Of a stretch of 20,789 bases of DNA, positions 7,224 to 13,293 are shown one piece after another (within the stretch, counting starts at the first letter, position 1; each line of letters begins with the position of its first letter). The stretch comes from Candidatus Saccharimonadota bacterium (GTDB lineage: Bacteria > Patescibacteriota > Saccharimonadia > Saccharimonadales > Saccharimonadaceae), in assembly GCA_017515125.1 (NCBI GenBank), contig JAFWHP010000046.1, positions 1 through 20,789 of the forward strand, given 5' to 3'. Both the position numbers and the translations under genes were made by a program. A model generated the notes under the pieces. It did not search any database and was not told the origin of the DNA. It worked only from the letters and a program-made list of their open reading frames with translations.

Positions 7224-7373
7224 AAAACGGCACCGTAGGGTGCAGTATCTAATCATTTGCGCTAGTCGTAACTACGTAACGATCGGATCCCTTACGGTAC
7301 CGTTTTATATTACGTAATTACGCCTGCTATAAAAATATCTAGCGCGTAAATTGTAAATGATTAAATACTGCAC
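7224..7373 (-). ncRNA. Structured leader of the FISUMP gene, pseudoknot or switch
   Basis: Two long inverted repeats are interleaved, not nested. Arm A (7224-7240, AAAACGGCACCGTAGGG) pairs with A' (7289-7306). Arm B (7240-7265, starting GTGCAGTAT) pairs with B' (7339-7373). The order A-B-A'-B' gives either a pseudoknot or two competing folds. Both substitutions between arms (C opposite A on +) become G-U pairs on the minus strand, the strand of the downstream gene. A promoter -10 box sits just upstream of B'. The element would form the start of the 5' untranslated region. Not a riboswitch family I recognise. Confidence 0.65.
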
Positions 7374-7377
7374 TTTA

Positions 7378-7386
7378 ATAATAACA
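7378..7386 (-). promoter_or_regulatory. Extended -10 promoter of the FISUMP gene
   Basis: Minus strand TGTTATTAT (7386-7378) fits an extended -10 (TGnTATTAT). No good -35 is seen at the usual distance. Transcription would start at about 7371-7373, exactly where the structured leader begins, giving an untranslated region of about 193 bases. Confidence 0.5.
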
Positions 7387-7406
7387 CACTTTTGGCAATT
7401 TGTGTG

Positions 7407-7441
7407 AAAAAATATTGTTGTATTTTTACAACAATATTTTT
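7407..7441 (-). terminator. Terminator of the BRO-N gene
   Basis: A perfect 15-bp stem (7408-7422 with 7427-7441, AAAAATATTGTTGTA and its complement) with a 4-base loop and T/A runs on both sides, so it could work in both directions. It lies 38 bases past the stop of the leftward gene at 7480 and just upstream of the FISUMP promoter, separating the two units. Confidence 0.75.
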
Positions 7442-7479
7442 ATCGATTATGCGCCACTTTGGGTCGCCAAGTTCTATCG

Positions 7480-8319
7480 TTAGGAGTCGCTGAGAATGTC
7501 GGAGAGGAGATTTTGGCGATTCTGTTTGGTGATGACTGGTTGACCGGTTTGGACTTCTATCTCTTTTCTGGCATTGCCGGCGATAGTGCCGCCGCGTTTT
7601 GCAACATCTTTGTTGGCCTTAAGACCTTGGGGCTGTTCGATTTTAGAGATTTCGGTAGTAGTGGCTTCTGAAAGCATGGTTAATACTAGTTCAAGATCTG
7701 TCATATTGTCGCGCAGATTTTCTTTTTTAAGACCTTTGTGGTTCTTATATTCCCTAGTAGTCATACCAGACCAAGCTTTGGAAATTTCGTCAGTCAAAAT
7801 TGCATATTCAATTCCCTTTTTCATACCACGCTTACCCCATTCCTCGGTCAGTTCATTACGAACACGAATAGAAAGAAGACGTTGGTGGACCCATTCCTCG
7901 CTATAACCTTTCTTAAGGTAGGTTTCTAGAGCCCTGTCGATAGCCTGTTCAGGGTCGATGGTTTCCTCGATGCGCTCGGCGCCGACTTTGGCGAGCCAGA
8001 GTTTAAATGGCTCAGCCTTCTTGGATGGGATAGATTGAATGAGACGGAGAAGCTCTTTTACGGTAGCGACATCGGTCATCCTTTTTTTGCCATCTTTTGC
8101 GGTCATTTTCAACTGTCGACAATTTGTCGACAGTTGGCTACCCTCCTCGAGTAATCTAGTTTTTGTTTTATTCCAATACTTTGTAGCTGCTCTGTAATCG
8201 GATTGCTCTGTCAGAACGCTAACTACATCTACCACCGAAAATAGCCACTCTTCTTTTTCCTCATCCCATACAGTACGAATTGGTTGATTGTTGTAAACTT
8301 GTAATTTGTCTTCAGTCAT
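7480..8319 (-). CDS. BRO-N / phage antirepressor-like protein
   Basis: A 279-residue protein with a BRO-N-like N-terminal domain: I-R-T-V-W-D-E-E-K-E-E-W-L-F-S-V-V-D-V-V at about 14-33, then Y-W-N-K-T-K-T-R-L, N-C-R-Q-L-K-M, and L-L-R-L-I-Q-S-I-P-S-K-K-A-E-P-F-K-L-W-L at about 90-109. A helical C-terminal region follows (T-D-E-I-S-K-A-W-S-G-M-T-T-R-E-Y-K). These lines are typical of proteins annotated as phage antirepressors or DinD-like in many bacteria, often as stand-alone chromosomal genes. The role is probably DNA-binding regulation, but no target is known. GAGGAG precedes the ATG by 5 bases. No other phage genes are near, so this is likely a domesticated or mobile single gene. Confidence 0.8.
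   Translation of the reverse strand: MTEDKLQVYNNQPIRTVWDEEKEEWLFSVVDVVSVLTEQSDYRAATKYWNKTKTRLLEEGSQLSTNCRQLKMTAKDGKKRMTDVATVKELLRLIQSIPSKKAEPFKLWLAKVGAERIEETIDPEQAIDRALETYLKKGYSEEWVHQRLLSIRVRNELTEEWGKRGMKKGIEYAILTDEISKAWSGMTTREYKNHKGLKKENLRDNMTDLELVLTMLSEATTTEISKIEQPQGLKANKDVAKRGGTIAGNARKEIEVQTGQPVITKQNRQNLLSDILSDS
8110..8136. repeat. 27-bp perfect palindrome inside the BRO-N gene
   Basis: CAACTGTCGACAA (8110-8122), one central base, and its exact reverse complement (8124-8136). It encodes the Q-L-S-T-N-C-R-Q-L stretch of the protein. Part of the symmetry follows from the repeated Q-L codons, but a perfect 13-bp arm goes beyond that and could be an operator. Confidence 0.7.
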
Positions 8320-8441
8320 AAACGCTCCTCTTTGTTTTATATTAGGCAGACGATAGCACAGAATGAGTTTTATTACAACCCCTTGGAATGAGGCTATGGT
8401 TATAGCTAATTCTGTCTATGCTAAAACTGTACTGCTTGAGG

Positions 8442-9236
8442 TTAGTCAGGGAGGGTGAGGACTTCGTAGCCGTCCTTAGTGACTAGAACGGTATGTTCAC
8501 AGTGGCAGCCAATAGAACCGTCGCGCATGCGGACCGTCCAATTGCTGCTTTTGTCTACGTAGTTTGAGGGGCTGCCAAGACAGGACATTGGCTCAATACA
8601 AATTGTATCGCCTTCGACTAATTTATAGCCATGCCCGCGCTTGCCGTAGTTGGGCACCTCGGGAGCTTCGTGCATAGAGGCGCCGATACCATGACCGATA
8701 TAGTTTTCGATTACACCGAGATGACCTTTCCTTAGGACTTTCTCGACGGCATGACCAATGTCGCCGATATGAGCGCCCGGTTTGACCTGCTCAATTCCCT
8801 CCCACATTGAGGCCTCGGTCACTTCAATCATTTTCTTAACGGCGGGAGCGCCCTTGTCGCCAACAATCATGGTAAAAGCAGAATCGGTAAAATAACCGTC
8901 ATAGTAGAGGTCTAGATCGAACGATACCTTATCGCCTTCTTCCAAAGGCTCGTCGGTCGGAGCGCCATGGACTAGCTCGTCATTAACGGAAATACAGATG
9001 GCGCCAGGAAAGCTGTCCTCTAGCATATCGTAGGCAACTTTGCAGCCACGCTTTTCGATCTCCTTTCGAACCCAAGCATCAATTTGTTTCCCGGTCATGC
9101 TGGGCTTGACATAATCTCTTAAATCTTGAAAAAGCTTTGCATGGATTTTACCACATTTTCGCATGGCGGCGATTTTTTGATCGACTTCGGCACGAGTTGC
9201 GGTTTCGACATTAATAATTCCCTTTTTATTCGCCAT
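8442..9236 (-). CDS. map: Type I methionine aminopeptidase
   Basis: Removes the initiator methionine from new proteins in the cytosol. Counting from the ATG at 9236 (264 residues, the normal type I size), the five metal ligands are visible: D107 and D118 (F-D-L-D-L ... F-T-D-S-A), H182 (G-H-G-I-G), E215 (C-I-E-P-M) and E247 (H-C-E-H-T). The substrate-binding histidines H90 and H189 are also present. I chose M-A-N-K-K-G as start because it aligns with family N-termini and has GAG 7 bases upstream; an upstream ATG at 9269 would add 11 residues deep inside adk. It overlaps the end of adk by 11 bases, the usual adk-map coupling, here without secY. Confidence 0.95.
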   Translation of the reverse strand: MANKKGIINVETATRAEVDQKIAAMRKCGKIHAKLFQDLRDYVKPSMTGKQIDAWVRKEIEKRGCKVAYDMLEDSFPGAICISVNDELVHGAPTDEPLEEGDKVSFDLDLYYDGYFTDSAFTMIVGDKGAPAVKKMIEVTEASMWEGIEQVKPGAHIGDIGHAVEKVLRKGHLGVIENYIGHGIGASMHEAPEVPNYGKRGHGYKLVEGDTICIEPMSCLGSPSNYVDKSSNWTVRMRDGSIGCHCEHTVLVTKDGYEVLTLPD

Positions 9237-9819
9237 AACTTTTCTCGATTTCTCCACCATTAACGTCACTTTCTTGCTCGGTAGCTTCTGGATTAAACTG
9301 TTTTACGACACCGACCAAGCGATTTGTCACATCTTCTATTTCGCCGACACCATCAACGCGGGCAATGGGAATATTGCGAGATTCTAGCAGTGGCAGGATG
9401 CCTTTAATGTTGTCTTCGAATACTTGAAAACGGCGCTCGATACTATCCAGTTGCTTGTCGTCATCACGACCACGCAAAGAAAGGCGCTGATATAGTTCCT
9501 CTTTTGGAACCTCGAGAATAATAGCGCCGTCGATTTTATCTGACATAGATGACATGAGATACTCTGCTTGATAAACATCCCTGGGGTAGCCGTCCAAAAT
9601 CACGTCGAAGCCTTCATCTTCGGCCTTGAGGATTTGCTTATCCATGATTTTGATAACATCCTCGTCCGGAATGAGCTTCCCCTGTTTGACGATTTCTTCA
9701 TACTCGCCAGTTTGACGAATGGCCTCGCCGACTGAAAGCCAGCGCCAACCGAATAATTCTGATAGGGCTTTGCCCTGAGTGCCTTTGCCCGAACCGGCTA
9801 GACCAAACAATATAATCAT
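9226..9819 (-). CDS. adk: Adenylate kinase
   Basis: Interconverts ATP + AMP and 2 ADP. The 197-residue protein has the P-loop G-L-A-G-S-G-K-G-T-Q (6-15), the AMP-binding D-G-Y-P-R-D (usually D-G-F-P-R), the short-LID region L-R-G-R-D-D-D-K, and R-R-F-Q-V-F-E-D-N. The LID is the short type without zinc-binding cysteines. An acidic tail of about 20 residues follows the last helix. GGAG sits 5 bases before the ATG. Its last codons overlap the start of map. Confidence 0.93.
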   Translation of the reverse strand: MIILFGLAGSGKGTQGKALSELFGWRWLSVGEAIRQTGEYEEIVKQGKLIPDEDVIKIMDKQILKAEDEGFDVILDGYPRDVYQAEYLMSSMSDKIDGAIILEVPKEELYQRLSLRGRDDDKQLDSIERRFQVFEDNIKGILPLLESRNIPIARVDGVGEIEDVTNRLVGVVKQFNPEATEQESDVNGGEIEKSYGE

Positions 9820-9836
9820 AAATCTCCTTCTACCTA

Positions 9837-9845
9837 ATTATATCA
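9837..9845 (-). promoter_or_regulatory. Extended -10 promoter of adk-map
   Basis: Minus strand TGATATAAT (9845-9837) is an extended -10. Transcription would start near 9830, leaving a leader of about 11 bases that carries AAGGAG. Confidence 0.5.
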
Positions 9846-9907
9846 TATACTCTTCCGCTTCTTATATTCTTGCTTTCAAATCTCTCCTTCCGTCGGCTGT
9901 GGTGCTC

Positions 9908-9935
9908 AAAAATCTCCTCTTTGGGAGGAGATTTT
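9908..9935 (-). terminator. Terminator of rpsU
   Basis: Minus strand AAAATCTCCTC, 5-base loop, GAGGAGATTTT (9935-9925 with 9919-9909), ending in five Ts. It starts three bases after the rpsU stop codon. Confidence 0.8.
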
Positions 9936-9937
9936 GG

Positions 9938-10156
9938 TTATTTTAGCCCTAGCTTGATGCGCTCGGTCTTTTCGGCCTTGCGTGCTTCGCGGATAATTGC
10001 CTTCGCGCGGCGCTCACGTTTAGAAATAGGTTTAGTAAAACGCATTTGCGATTTCTTCAGAGGCATCATGCCGCTCTGGAGGACTTTACGGTTAAAACGA
10101 CGGATGATGTTCTCGTTCGCCTCACCTTGGTCTTTTCTTGTAACTTTAATTGCCAT
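9938..10156 (-). CDS. rpsU: Ribosomal protein bS21
   Basis: Small-subunit protein bS21, near the anti-Shine-Dalgarno end of 16S rRNA. The 72-residue protein has family hallmarks: E-A-N-E-N-I-I-R-R-F-N-R-K-V near 12-25, then a long basic helix rich in R-R-A-K and R-E-A-R-K-A. I start at the ATG at 10156 (M-A-I-K-V-T); a longer frame to 10195 would read through the promoter. There is no Shine-Dalgarno: the TATAAT box ends 10 bases before the ATG, so the leader is at most about 4 bases. It has its own promoter and terminator, so it is monocistronic. Confidence 0.95.
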   Translation of the reverse strand: MAIKVTRKDQGEANENIIRRFNRKVLQSGMMPLKKSQMRFTKPISKRERRAKAIIREARKAEKTERIKLGLK

Positions 10157-10166
10157 ATTACTTATT

Positions 10167-10195
10167 ATTATAGCACAGATAGATGAAACTGACAA
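10167..10195 (-). promoter_or_regulatory. Strong promoter of rpsU
   Basis: Minus strand TTGTCA (10195-10190), exactly 17 bases, then TATAAT (10172-10167) with TGC before it. This is a near-consensus promoter. The expected start is about 4 bases before the ATG. Confidence 0.75.
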
Positions 10196-10285
10196 GAGGA
10201 CTTATAGGTTTGACGTAAAAATGCGCAATAATGGGAGCTATATAAGTTCAACTTGATTTCAATTGTGCAGATATTCTTTGGGGGG

Positions 10286-11326
10286 TTAATTCTTGGGAGG
10301 ATCGACATGATTGTCGGCTTCGTTTTGATTCTCGATGGTGATGTACTCGATAATTTTGTTTTCGGATTTTAAGGCATCAAAACGTTTCTTAAACTCGGTA
10401 AAAGGAATATGGATGGAGGCGAAATTGACTTGAGTATCGGTTTTGTTAAGAAGTTTGACAAAATAATAGCCGTCGCCGTTCATGGAAATGAATTTACCGC
10501 TGGATTGGCCGGGCTCCAGTTTAAAAGCCTCGGTGGCACGACCACCGTCGATATTTTTACTATCGACGAGTCCGCCAGTTTCCTCGTAAACGACCTGATC
10601 TCCGAGTTCGTTAGCTACGGCACTATAATCGTTGCCATTATCCCTAAGCATAGATTCGACCTGAGCGGCCAATTCGCTAGCATGCGTATCTATTTTCGAT
10701 TCGATGGCAGATTTGACTAGACTTAAGTATAGCATACGCTCGTATTCGGATTTATCTAAACCGAAATTATCGGAAATGATTTTTAGAAAAGCATCCTCGC
10801 TGCGATCAATATCGCCGATTTTGAGATGACGATTAAATTCGTTTGCAATATCTTCACTACTGATAGTGATTCCCTGCTCTTTGGCGAGTTTAATGGCATA
10901 AGTGTAGGACTCTGCGTCAGTCAAAGCGGTGCGTTTATATTTTTGACGAAGGTCGGCGAGCGAGGCTTCGTCAAATTGGCTACCGGATTGGCGTTCGATT
11001 GAAGTCATGCTGCTCTTGTACAGCATGATGTAGTCAGAGAAAAGGGCGTTTTCGGAGTCGACACTGGCAACGGGAACAGGGATGATTTTGGTAACGCGAA
11101 AAAGAAGGTCGTCGGTCATGCCGAGCTTATAGAGTGCAAGCCAACCGCCAGTCACAACCAAAGCGATCATGACAAAAGAAATTAAGATGGTATTTATGAC
11201 AATACGATGCTTAGTCCACTGAAGAGGATATTTAAACTTGCGGCCTTTAGCGAGGACCTCTTCGCGGCGCTCCTCGACCTTTTCCTGCTCGGTTTTTTTT
11301 GCGGGTTTCTTCTTTAGCAGATTCAT
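10286..11326 (-). CDS. Membrane-anchored SurA/PrsA-like foldase
   Basis: Probable extracytoplasmic chaperone or parvulin-type peptidyl-prolyl isomerase for secreted proteins. From the ATG at 11326 it has 346 residues. A basic cytosolic N-terminus (L-L-K-K-K-P-A-K-K) leads to one membrane helix at about 41-63 (V-I-N-T-I-L-I-S-F-V-M-I-A-L-V-V). Then comes a helical SurA_N-like region to about 235 and a degenerate parvulin domain (Y-S-A-V-A-N-E-L-G-D, G-G-L-V-D, A-F-K-L-E-P-G-Q, G-Y-Y-F-V-K-L-L). Several usual parvulin residues are not evident, so isomerase activity is uncertain. There is no lipobox; PrsA is normally a lipoprotein. No Shine-Dalgarno; the -10 box ends 10 bases before the ATG. Confidence 0.75.
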   Translation of the reverse strand: MNLLKKKPAKKTEQEKVEERREEVLAKGRKFKYPLQWTKHRIVINTILISFVMIALVVTGGWLALYKLGMTDDLLFRVTKIIPVPVASVDSENALFSDYIMLYKSSMTSIERQSGSQFDEASLADLRQKYKRTALTDAESYTYAIKLAKEQGITISSEDIANEFNRHLKIGDIDRSEDAFLKIISDNFGLDKSEYERMLYLSLVKSAIESKIDTHASELAAQVESMLRDNGNDYSAVANELGDQVVYEETGGLVDSKNIDGGRATEAFKLEPGQSSGKFISMNGDGYYFVKLLNKTDTQVNFASIHIPFTEFKKRFDALKSENKIIEYITIENQNEADNHVDPPKN

Positions 11327-11345
11327 GATATAATATATTATAGCA
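11326..11345. promoter_or_regulatory. Overlapping divergent promoters, foldase and tRNA-Arg
   Basis: Plus strand TGATATAAT (11326-11334) is an extended -10 that would start the tRNA transcript near 11341, 16 bases before the mature 5' end. Minus strand TGCTATAAT (11345-11337) serves the foldase gene. The two -10 boxes are 2 bases apart, so polymerase can occupy only one at a time. Confidence 0.55.
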
Positions 11346-11356
11346 TACATTTGAAT

Positions 11357-11432
11357 GGCCCGGTAGCTCAATGGATAGAGCAGTTCCGTCCTAAGGAAAA
11401 GGTTGTGCGTTCGACTCGCACCCGGGTCACCA
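11357..11432 (+). tRNA. tRNA-Arg (anticodon CCU)
   Basis: A complete 76-base cloverleaf with encoded CCA. Acceptor GGCCCGG pairs with CCGGGTC (one G-U). D-arm is GCTC-AATGGATA-GAGC; anticodon stem GTTCC/GGAAA has an open first pair; anticodon loop is GTCCTAA (anticodon CCT at 34-36). The variable loop has 5 bases and the T-arm is GTGCG-TTCGACT-CGCAC. A reading frame on the other strand over this gene is a shadow. Confidence 0.95.
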
Positions 11433-11475
11433 CAGAATAAAAATAAAATCCTTTAGGGTTTTTATTTTTATTCTG
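11433..11475 (+). terminator. AT-rich hairpin directly after tRNA-Arg
   Basis: A perfect 16-bp stem (11433-11448 with 11460-11475, CAGAATAAAAATAAAA and its complement) with loop TCCTTTAGGGT, starting at the base after CCA. Its 3' arm is U-rich. It could end the tRNA transcript or guide 3' processing. Confidence 0.55.
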
Positions 11476-11524
11476 GCAATCTAGGTGCGAGGCGAACTTT
11501 AGTTCGCTCGCCGTAGGAGCCGAG

Positions 11525-11553
11525 AAAAAACCAGAATTTATTCTGGATTTTTT
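11525..11553. terminator. Bidirectional terminator-like hairpin
   Basis: Six As, CCAGAA, loop TTTA, TTCTGG, then A and six Ts. The symmetric A and T runs allow termination in both directions. It lies between the two tRNA-end copies; the nearby GCGAAC-TTTA-GTTCGC (11492-11507) is another small hairpin. Confidence 0.6.
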
Positions 11554-11571
11554 GAGGCGACACCCGGCGAA

Positions 11572-11595
11572 TTGGTTTTGCATTAGCAAAACCAA
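11572..11595. repeat. 10-bp hairpin abutting the second tRNA-end copy
   Basis: TTGGTTTTGC, loop ATTA, GCAAAACCAA: a perfect stem that ends at the base before the duplicated tRNA 3' end at 11596. Confidence 0.7.
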
Positions 11596-11731
11596 ACTCG
11601 CACCCGGGTCACCAGTAGATAGAAGAAGCCCCTTAGGGTTTTATTTTGTTGGTGCTTATCTAGGTGCGAGATTGATATGATAATTTATATTATTTGCCCG
11701 GCACATGACTGCATTACGTTTGGAGAAAATG

Positions 11732-11740
11732 TGCTATTAT
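11732..11740 (+). promoter_or_regulatory. Leaderless promoter of the PP2C gene
   Basis: TGCTATTAT is an extended -10. Six bases separate it from ATG 11747, so transcription should start on the A of the start codon. No clear -35. Confidence 0.5.
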
Positions 11741-11746
11741 AGTAGT

Positions 11747-13228
11747 ATGGATAATAAGCATAACAAGCAAGGAAGTAGTGTGCCAGGAGGGTGGAACGAG
11801 CTCGCTGAAATGGGTCGGCTGACTCTAAATGAGCTCCAGGAAAACCAAAAGCGGATTGAAGAGTATAACCGTGGAAGGCAGTACCGAAAAGCAATAGCTG
11901 GGCTTCTCGTCAATACTACTGAAGAAATGGCGAAAGTGATTAGTGAACGAGATGTGAAAATACCGCAGGAATTCGAACAAGAAGTAATTGAAAAAATTGA
12001 AAGTGGCGAAATTGGATTAGCAAAGGAACGTCATTTTATTGGACTGATACGTGGTCCCGAAATAAGCATGAGCGGATTAAAAGATACCATGAGCAAATTG
12101 CATGGTAAGCATGAGCTTGGAATCCTAGGAATGGCGCAAAGAGGAGATGAAGGCTTCCAACATTGGGAGATGAATGATGCAAATGACTTAAAGGGACTTT
12201 TGACTAAATATCCGACGCCTGTGGAATTTGAGAGTTTTCGGACAAAAATGGTCGAGGACATTGGTATTTTTAATGGCGAAAAAAAGAGACTCGAGTACGA
12301 GAAAGCAATGGACAGTTTCGAGCAAAAAGTCTACGGAAAGCAATTTGAATATTGGCAGCGGATTAAGGAGTTGAACGCCGAGGCGGCAAAACGAAAGGGC
12401 GACCAAAAAACTGGAGCAATGGTTATTTCGGCACTGAAGAGCCTTGCTGGAAAAGTCAAAGAGAAAGTAGGCAGCACAAATGAAAAAAGAGGAGCGAAAA
12501 AGAACGAAGAACGAAACCGAGAACGATTATATCTAAAGATCGGTGCTAGGCGGTTGGCTCGAAATCAAGTACGAGCAGGAATGGCGGCAATGGGAGAAGT
12601 CGTGGTAGATGATTCTTGTGAAGATTCACTGCTAGCGGAGCCAAATGAGCAGTTTTTTGGAGTGTTTGACGGAATGGGCGGAGAACGAGGAGGTCGAGAG
12701 GCATCCCGACTGGCGGCAAGGCTAACTAGTGATTATAATAGGCAGATCGGGGGAGCAAAATCAGAACGCGATCTTGCGGATATTCTAAACCAAGTAAATC
12801 AAGAGGTGAGAGATACCCCAAATGCGGGTGGCTCGACCGCTACGATTGCAAAAATCAACAATGAAAATGGTAGAAAGACGTTACTTTGGGCGTCAGTTGG
12901 CGATTCTAGGCTTTATATAGTGAATGGGCAAGGTGGTGCGCGACAAATTTCGCGAGACGAAGGCGAAGGACGTCAGATCTGGAATGCGCTTGGCGGGCCA
13001 GAAAAGGATGAGTGCGTAAGGCAAACTGGAACTATTGCGTTGAACAAAGGCGACAGAGTAGTGCTTTGCTCGGATGGAATTACTGGCGACTTTGGAGAAC
13101 AGTTGATGAGTGAGCGAGAGTTGGGGTTAATCGTGGCGCGAGCAAAGACACCCGACGAAGCGGCAGGGTGGCTGATGGCAAGTGCGAGAAAAATAGACGA
13201 TAGAACAGTTATAGTGATTGAAGCGTAG
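11747..13228 (+). CDS. PP2C-family Ser/Thr phosphatase with long N-terminal region
   Basis: Metal-dependent protein phosphatase of 493 residues. The PP2C domain occupies about 280-493: D-S-C-E-D-S-L-L, F-D-G-M-G-G (307-312, metal ligand D and G), G-G-S-T-A-T, A-S-V-G-D-S-R-L-Y, L-C-S-D-G-I-T-G with another metal Asp, and D-D-R-T-V-I-V-I near the end (usually D-N-x-T). All metal-binding acidic positions appear present. The first about 280 residues are helical and charged, with no membrane segment and no family I recognise. I start at ATG 11747, just after the -10 box, not at an upstream ATG (11705) that would run through the promoter. No partner kinase lies in the window. Monocistronic, with a weak hairpin after the stop. 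Confidence 0.85.
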   Translation: MDNKHNKQGSSVPGGWNELAEMGRLTLNELQENQKRIEEYNRGRQYRKAIAGLLVNTTEEMAKVISERDVKIPQEFEQEVIEKIESGEIGLAKERHFIGLIRGPEISMSGLKDTMSKLHGKHELGILGMAQRGDEGFQHWEMNDANDLKGLLTKYPTPVEFESFRTKMVEDIGIFNGEKKRLEYEKAMDSFEQKVYGKQFEYWQRIKELNAEAAKRKGDQKTGAMVISALKSLAGKVKEKVGSTNEKRGAKKNEERNRERLYLKIGARRLARNQVRAGMAAMGEVVVDDSCEDSLLAEPNEQFFGVFDGMGGERGGREASRLAARLTSDYNRQIGGAKSERDLADILNQVNQEVRDTPNAGGSTATIAKINNENGRKTLLWASVGDSRLYIVNGQGGARQISRDEGEGRQIWNALGGPEKDECVRQTGTIALNKGDRVVLCSDGITGDFGEQLMSERELGLIVARAKTPDEAAGWLMASARKIDDRTVIVIEA

Positions 13229-13259
13229 AAAACCGGCGGCATAATGCTAGTGGTTTTTA
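13229..13259 (+). terminator. Weak terminator after the PP2C gene
   Basis: AAAACC (13229-13234) pairs with GGTTTT (13252-13257) and continues into a T run. The stem interior pairs poorly. Confidence 0.35.
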
Positions 13260-13281
13260 TAAAAAAGACGTCTGTGGGGTG

Positions 13282-13287
13282 TATAAT
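13282..13287 (+). promoter_or_regulatory. Leaderless promoter of the ABC importer operon
   Basis: A perfect TATAAT, six bases before ATG 13294, predicts a transcript starting at the start codon. A -35 is not obvious. Confidence 0.55.
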
Positions 13288-13293
13288 ATAAAT

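Larger units (their letters stand above)
11414..11670 (+). repeat. Duplicated tRNA 3' end with matching downstream units
   Basis: The last 19 bases of the tRNA (11414-11432, ACTCGCACCCGGGTCACCA) recur exactly at 11596-11614. Each copy is followed by a CTTTAGGG/CCTTAGGG plus T-rich stretch and then TCTAGGTGCGAG (11480-11491 and 11659-11670). GGTGCGAG is the reverse complement of CTCGCACC at the start of each unit, so each unit is bounded by inverted 8-mers. The units are about 180 bases apart. This could be an attachment-site scar of a lost element or a degenerate tandem duplication. Confidence 0.75.

Noticed and set aside
9237..9269. Longer start for map (ATG at 9269)
   Set aside because: It would overlap adk by 44 bases and add residues absent from the family; ATG 9236 fits the usual N-terminus.
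11368..11595. 75-codon frame on the minus strand over the tRNA
   Set aside because: It is the antisense of tRNA-Arg and the hairpins behind it; the tRNA folds perfectly, and such frames are common false genes.
13279..13293. GTG start five codons upstream of the binding-protein gene
   Set aside because: The codons are the TATAAT -10 box itself.
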